A stretch of 10,399 nt of DNA from Gammaproteobacteria bacterium (GTDB lineage: Bacteria; Pseudomonadota; Gammaproteobacteria; Immundisolibacterales; Immundisolibacteraceae), in the NCBI GenBank assembly GCA_003645395.1, contig QNFC01000035.1, forward strand, positions 1 to 10,399, given 5' to 3'. The notes beneath the pieces were generated by a model. That model was not told the DNA's origin, made no database searches, and saw only the letters and a list, made by a program, of their open reading frames with translations. Shown here piece by piece: positions 6,605 through 10,399 of this stretch. The position numbers and the translations under genes are program-made. Numbering within the stretch: the stretch's first letter is position 1; each line of letters opens with the position of its first letter.

Positions 6605-7765
6605 CTAATTTTGCAGTTGCCACGAATCGTCGACCAACTCCAGCCGAGCGTTAACGCCGTCAGGAACGTCTATACCAGGCAAATCATAAACAATGCGATA
6701 GCCGTCAGCCCGCAAAGCTGTTATTTTTTCGGTCAAGGTCACATCTGCATCCGTCGGTGCCAGTACTAAAACCGGCTCCGCCAGCTCATCAGCGGTGGAT
6801 AGTTCGACCAGGTTTTTCAAGTCCGCGCTAAAACCTGTCGCCGCAGACCCTGTGCCAAAAACCCGGGCAACACCGTCATAACGACCACCGCTGGCAATCG
6901 CCTGACCTTCGCCGTTCACATAGGCCGCAAACACCAAACCCGTGTGATACTGATAACCACGCGTCTCTGCCAGATCAAAATTGAGCCGCAGATCTGGCAG
7001 GTGTGCTCTTAACTGCTCAGTGATCTCTATCAGCTGATTCAATGCAGCTCGTACACCATCGCAGCTAGAAGAAAACAGCACCCGTGCCTCGTCGAGCACC
7101 TCAGCATCACCATGCATATCAACCAATCTTCGGAGATCTTCCCGTAGTTGGTCTGGTATTGAAATGCTGCCCAGAAATATGTCGATCTCGGTTAGCGCTT
7201 TACGCTGCAATATATCGAAGTAACGAGTCTTCTGTTCCGAATCCAACCCGGCCTGTTCAGCCAGCGCGTGAAAGATGCCGACGTGCCCCAAAGCGAGTAC
7301 GAAATCAGTGACACCGAGCGACTGCAACGACGCGACCATCAACCGGACAATTTCCACATCACCCGCGCTGCCGCTTTCGCCAAACAACTCCGCCCCCACC
7401 TGCAACGGACTACGCGAACGGTGAACCGATGTGGGCCTTGCCTGCAAGGTACTGCCGAGATAACAGAGTCGAACCGGCCGACTTAAATCAAAGTGACGCG
7501 CCGCCACCCGTGCCGCTTGCGGGGTCATATCCGCCCGGATTCCTAGCATTTTCCCGGTTTGCGGATCCATCAACCGAAAAGTTTGATCTGCAAGGTCTTG
7601 ACCCACGCCCGTCAGTAACGATTCCTGGAACTCAGCTAGCGGCGGAATAATTTGGTCGTAACCCCAGCTATCAAACAGCTTCAACACAACGTTACGGGCG
7701 CTTTCCAACCGTTTTACACCCGGCGGCAAGGTGTCTTCAATGCCCGCAGGCAACAACCACTGCAT
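6605..7765 (-). CDS. hisZ: ATP phosphoribosyltransferase regulatory subunit HisZ
   Basis: HisZ is a catalytically inactive paralogue of histidyl-tRNA synthetase. It joins the short form of HisG to make an active, histidine-regulated ATP phosphoribosyltransferase, the first enzyme of histidine synthesis. The 386-residue protein starts WLLPAGIEDTLPP, has the class II motif-2-like RADMTPQAARVAARH (77-91), the histidine-site-like RGYQYHTGLVFAAY (269-282) and SGGRYDGV (292-299). It lacks the C-terminal anticodon-binding domain, which separates it from true HisRS and fits HisZ length. Its presence implies that this organism has a short HisG elsewhere. The ATG (7765-7763) is 15 nt after the DUF2065 stop, with only a weak SD (GAAG). 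An in-frame TAG upstream rules out a longer start. Confidence 0.95.
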   Translation of the reverse strand: MQWLLPAGIEDTLPPGVKRLESARNVVLKLFDSWGYDQIIPPLAEFQESLLTGVGQDLADQTFRLMDPQTGKMLGIRADMTPQAARVAARHFDLSRPVRLCYLGSTLQARPTSVHRSRSPLQVGAELFGESGSAGDVEIVRLMVASLQSLGVTDFVLALGHVGIFHALAEQAGLDSEQKTRYFDILQRKALTEIDIFLGSISIPDQLREDLRRLVDMHGDAEVLDEARVLFSSSCDGVRAALNQLIEITEQLRAHLPDLRLNFDLAETRGYQYHTGLVFAAYVNGEGQAIASGGRYDGVARVFGTGSAATGFSADLKNLVELSTADELAEPVLVLAPTDADVTLTEKITALRADGYRIVYDLPGIDVPDGVNARLELVDDSWQLQN

Positions 7766-7780
7766 TTCTTCAGCCCGATT

Positions 7781-7966
7781 CTAGTGAATTAACGACAACA
7801 ACAGCACACCACAAAGCATACTAAACAGCCCACTCACGCGAAGGCTCTTACTATCAATTTGAGACATCATTGCCATCATTTTTTTAGCGGTTCTCGGGCT
7901 GATAAATGGCAGCAACCCTTCTACCACCATTACCAGGCAGAGGGCCGATAACAGTTCATTCCACAT
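7781..7966 (-). CDS. DUF2065 (YjeT-like) small inner-membrane protein
   Basis: A 61-residue protein with two membrane helices (about residues 3-24 and 44-60) joined by a short basic, Met-rich loop (SPRTAKKMMAMMSQID). Length, two-helix layout, the VMVVEGLLPFISPR pattern and position directly after hflC match the DUF2065 family (E. coli YjeT, also next to hflC). Function is unknown. Linkage to hflKC suggests a role near the FtsH-HflKC complex, but that is inference. Its ATG is 34 bp after the hflC stop, with GAGG about 12 nt upstream. The TAG stop is 15 nt before hisZ. Confidence 0.88.
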   Translation of the reverse strand: MWNELLSALCLVMVVEGLLPFISPRTAKKMMAMMSQIDSKSLRVSGLFSMLCGVLLLSLIH

Positions 7967-8000
7967 TTATAAACGGTGCCTCAGTGGTTAAACCTGCGCG

Positions 8001-8864
8001 TCATTCGGGCGCAACACCGTCACCAAAATATTTGAAAAACTCACCTTCGGGTTTTAACACCAGCAGGTCATCACCGCTACCGAGTACTTTTCGATAAGCT
8101 TCCAGACTGCGGTAAAAGCTATAAAACTCCCGGTTAGCGTTGTAAGCATCGGCAAATACCGACGCTGCCTTCGCGTCACCTGCGCCACGAATGATATCTG
8201 CCTTCTGACCCGCCTCGGCAAGCAGAATAGACCGATCTTTATCTGCTTCAGAGCGAATTTTTTCTGCCTCTTCTGCACCCTCAGCACGGAACGTTTTCGC
8301 CACTCGAGCCCGACCAGCGCTCATCCGTGCATAAACCGAATTACTGGCATCGGGGGGTAGATCAACACGTTTCAAACGAACATCAATCACTTCAATACCA
8401 AAGTCACTTGTCACTTTGTTGGCCGCAACCCGCATGAGGTCCATAATTTCTCCCCGGGCACCTGAAACCACATCTTGCACAGTCCGTTTACCAAATTCAG
8501 CGCGGGAAATGTCGTTAACGATCTGCCCTAAACGAGCATTAACATTAACGCTACCCATGGCAATGTAGAACGCTTTGACATCGGTTATGCGCCATTTTAC
8601 AAACGAATCAACCACTACATTTTTGAGCTCTTGAGTCTGATACATAACCGGTTTAGCATCAAAGGTTTGAATCTGGCCATTGAACCGCCTCACCGTATTC
8701 ATTACGGGCAGTTTGAAATGCAGCCCAGGCTCATAATCTGCCCGGACAATTTCACCAAACCGGAACAAGATTACCTTTTCCCGTTCATCAACCGTAAATA
8801 ACATACTCGACACGCCGACCATCACCAGCGCGATTACCACTAACAACAAGTTGACTCGATTCAT
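8001..8864 (-). CDS. hflC: Protease modulator HflC
   Basis: A SPFH/prohibitin-family protein of 287 residues that assembles with HflK into a large periplasm-facing cage around the membrane protease FtsH and modulates its action on membrane substrates. One N-terminal membrane anchor (about 5-24) leads into the SPFH domain (TVDEREKVILFRFGEIVRAD, PGLHFKLP, then KNVVVDSFVKWRI). A long helical, Ala/Glu/Arg-rich region follows (about 180-240: RAEGAEEAEKIRSEADKDR), and then the conserved end YRSLEAYRKVLGSGDDLLVL. The ATG overlaps the hflK stop by one base (TAATG), so the two subunits are translationally coupled, as expected for an equimolar complex. The C-terminus, PEGEFFKYFGDG, is normal for the family. 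Confidence 0.96.
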   Translation of the reverse strand: MNRVNLLLVVIALVMVGVSSMLFTVDEREKVILFRFGEIVRADYEPGLHFKLPVMNTVRRFNGQIQTFDAKPVMYQTQELKNVVVDSFVKWRITDVKAFYIAMGSVNVNARLGQIVNDISRAEFGKRTVQDVVSGARGEIMDLMRVAANKVTSDFGIEVIDVRLKRVDLPPDASNSVYARMSAGRARVAKTFRAEGAEEAEKIRSEADKDRSILLAEAGQKADIIRGAGDAKAASVFADAYNANREFYSFYRSLEAYRKVLGSGDDLLVLKPEGEFFKYFGDGVAPE

Positions 8865-10054
8865 TAGCGTGACTCCCGGCCGCGACTGACTGTTCGTGAT
8901 TCTGTTCCCTGCATTGCCGGCTGGGATATTCGCGATGGCGCCAGATTAATGGAATTCACGTTATCACTCTCCTTTATCAGCCGATCCAATGGCAGATAAA
9001 GCATGTTGTTGCCTGCATCACCCTCAATCATCACTTTCCGGTTAGCGCTAAGCACAGTTTCCATTGTCTCCAAATAGAGACGTTCTCGAGTCACTTCCGG
9101 CGCCTGCTCGTAGACCTCACGCAGCGCAGTAAATCGAGATGCCACCCCGAGGGCATTAGCCACCAGAGTTGCCTCATAGGCATTCGCCTCCGCTAAAACA
9201 CGAGCAGCTTCACCACTAGCTCGCGGCAATACATCATTACGATAAGCCTCAGCCTCGTTAATTAGTCTCTGCTTATCTTCACGCGCTTTTACCGCATCAT
9301 CAAAGGCTGCCTGCACCTGTTCCGGCGGTTGTGCATCCTGCATGTTTACGCTGGTTACCACCAAACCACTTTGATAGCGATCTAACAGCTCCTGAGTAGT
9401 CTTTTTGACCGCCACCGCAACCTGTTCACGATTTTTGGACAGAATCGAGTCCATGACAGTCCGCCCGACCTGCTGTCGAATTGCTGCTTCAGAAACCTGC
9501 TGCAAAGTGCCTTCTGGGTCACGGATATTGAACAGGTAATCCTTCGCATTGCCGATGCGGTACTGAACCGCAAATTTAATGTCGATGATGTTCTCATCTT
9601 TGGTCAACATCAACGATTCGCGCGGGACCTGACCCACCTGCCCGGTACGACTATTTTCACGATAACCAATTTCTACGGCACGCAATTGACCTAAATCGAC
9701 CACCTCGACCCACTCAATTGGAGTAGGAATATGCCAGTGCAGGCCCGGGGCTGAAAAGGATTGAAATTCACCAAACCGCAGCACCACCCCTTGCTGACCT
9801 TCCGAGATTCGGTAAACCCCGGTAAAACCCCAGATCACTAGCGCAACCAGTAACGCACCAATCAATAGTCCGCCAGAGGCACCTCCAGTACCGCCAGAGC
9901 TACCACCAGTCTCACCTTTTTTGTCTCCACCGAAAATTCCGCTTACTTTCTTCTGCAGATTTTTCATCACTTCATCCAGGTCGGGCGGACCCTTGCCGTC
10001 TCGGTTGCCCCAAGGATCTTTGTCACCTGAATTCCCAGGCTCGTTCCACGCCAT
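8864..10054 (-). CDS. hflK: FtsH protease activity modulator HflK
   Basis: A 396-residue SPFH-family partner of HflC in the FtsH-HflKC complex. The cytoplasmic N-terminus has the family opening MAWNEPGNSGDKDPWG and PPDLDEVMKNLQKK, then a Gly/Ser-rich linker (42-62). One membrane helix (about 62-80) precedes the SPFH domain (VYRISEGQQGVVLRFGEF, PGLHWHIPTPIE, LMLTKDENIIDIKFAVQYRI). The helical region is at about 240-330 (AYRNDVLPRASGEAARVLAEANAY). The C-terminus (MLYLPLDRLI, then polar Ser/Arg residues) is typical. The ATG at 10054-10052 has GGAG (CTCC at 10061-10064) 6 nt upstream. The stop TAA shares a base with the hflC ATG. Confidence 0.96.
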   Translation of the reverse strand: MAWNEPGNSGDKDPWGNRDGKGPPDLDEVMKNLQKKVSGIFGGDKKGETGGSSGGTGGASGGLLIGALLVALVIWGFTGVYRISEGQQGVVLRFGEFQSFSAPGLHWHIPTPIEWVEVVDLGQLRAVEIGYRENSRTGQVGQVPRESLMLTKDENIIDIKFAVQYRIGNAKDYLFNIRDPEGTLQQVSEAAIRQQVGRTVMDSILSKNREQVAVAVKKTTQELLDRYQSGLVVTSVNMQDAQPPEQVQAAFDDAVKAREDKQRLINEAEAYRNDVLPRASGEAARVLAEANAYEATLVANALGVASRFTALREVYEQAPEVTRERLYLETMETVLSANRKVMIEGDAGNNMLYLPLDRLIKESDNVNSINLAPSRISQPAMQGTESRTVSRGRESR

Positions 10055-10190
10055 GTATATCTCCGGTTTAGTAATTTTTTAGTAATGATCAGCAGCACTG
10101 AGGGCTTCGTTTAATTTTGCCCCCTACAAACCGGCACATTGTCACATATTTCGATGTGCAATCAGAGACCGATTACATCACTTAAGTTTG
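10055..10190. other. 136-bp hflX-hflK intergenic region
   Basis: No ORF. It holds the hflK SD, a direct repeat of ATTACTAAA just upstream of it on the minus strand, and a pair of overlapping hairpins around 10139-10164. There CACAT can pair with either of two ATGTG copies on the coding strand. No convincing -35/-10 pair was found. The gap is wider than those between hflK, hflC and the DUF2065 gene, so an hflK promoter here is possible but not shown. Confidence 0.4.
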
Positions 10191-10399
10191 TTATTCACCC
10201 TGATCACTAATCATCCGTTGATAATCAGGTGGAGCCATTTCAAATTCCACGTCCCAACAACCATCTTCAGCAAAGTTCTCTTCGAGTAGTCGCCCACGAC
10301 GGTGAATTGCCGCCCGCATGGCGCCGTCGACAGCGGATAACTGCAGTTGATAACGACGCCACTTGCGCGTTAAAAACTCTGTGATCGCCTGTTGTATAA
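10191..10399 (-). CDS. hflX: GTPase HflX (C-terminal fragment)
   Basis: The minus-strand frame from the window edge to TAA at 10193-10191 gives 68 residues: IQQAITEFLT, then RRYQLQLSAVDGAMRAAIH, RRGRLLEENFAEDGCWDVEF and a polar end. The core resembles the small C-terminal domain after the HflX G domain: an L-x-L-x-x-x-x-(G/A)-x-x-R-x-x-(I/L/Y) segment, then a G-x-(L/V)-LEE-x-(F/Y)-x-(E/D)-(D/E)-G segment. HflX is a ribosome-binding GTPase that splits stalled or stress-arrested ribosomes. Its position upstream of hflK agrees with the conserved hfq-hflX-hflK-hflC order. The GTP-binding motifs lie outside the window, so the call rests on this short segment plus context. Confidence 0.88.
   Translation of the reverse strand, partial: IQQAITEFLTRKWRRYQLQLSAVDGAMRAAIHRRGRLLEENFAEDGCWDVEFEMAPPDYQRMISDQGE

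Overview
The window is an ordinary chromosomal housekeeping region of a gammaproteobacterium. Read on the minus strand (right to left), the order is hflX (3' end) - hflK - hflC - DUF2065 gene - hisZ - purA - [tRNA-Leu, plus strand] - rnr - rlmB - rpsF - rpsR - membrane protein gene - rplI (5' end). From memory, this is close to the order in Pseudomonas and related non-enteric gammaproteobacteria. hisZ between purA and the DUF2065 gene, no nsrR before rnr, and no priB between rpsF and rpsR all argue against an enteric bacterium. The moderate GC content suggests a marine or free-living relative of the Cellvibrionales/Pseudomonadales rather than Pseudomonas itself, but no species can be named from this sequence.

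Right part (about 10399-6557): the C-terminus of the GTPase HflX, a 136-bp gap, then the membrane protease modulators HflK and HflC with TAATG stop/start overlap. A two-helix DUF2065 protein, the HisZ regulatory subunit of ATP phosphoribosyltransferase and adenylosuccinate synthetase (PurA, TTG start) follow at short spacing. The hflK-hflC-DUF2065-hisZ-purA run looks co-transcribed. A weak terminator-like hairpin follows purA.

Middle (about 5260-5021): a complete tRNA-Leu(CAG) gene with encoded CCA lies on the opposite strand. It has its own strong-looking promoter, whose -35 box overlaps the rnr start codon. A perfect 10-bp inverted repeat begins inside the tRNA 3' end.

Left part (5020-1): RNase R without the usual basic C-terminal tail, overlapping by 4 nt with rlmB (TTG start). 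A good sigma70-type promoter and a leader that folds like the S6:S18 autoregulatory motif follow. Then come rpsF, rpsR, a polytopic membrane protein and rplI, a ribosomal-protein operon.

I found no mobile element, CRISPR array, toxin-antitoxin pair, defence system or other novel multigene system. The most useful second looks are the rpsF leader, the tail-less RNase R and the structured downstream region of the tRNA-Leu gene.
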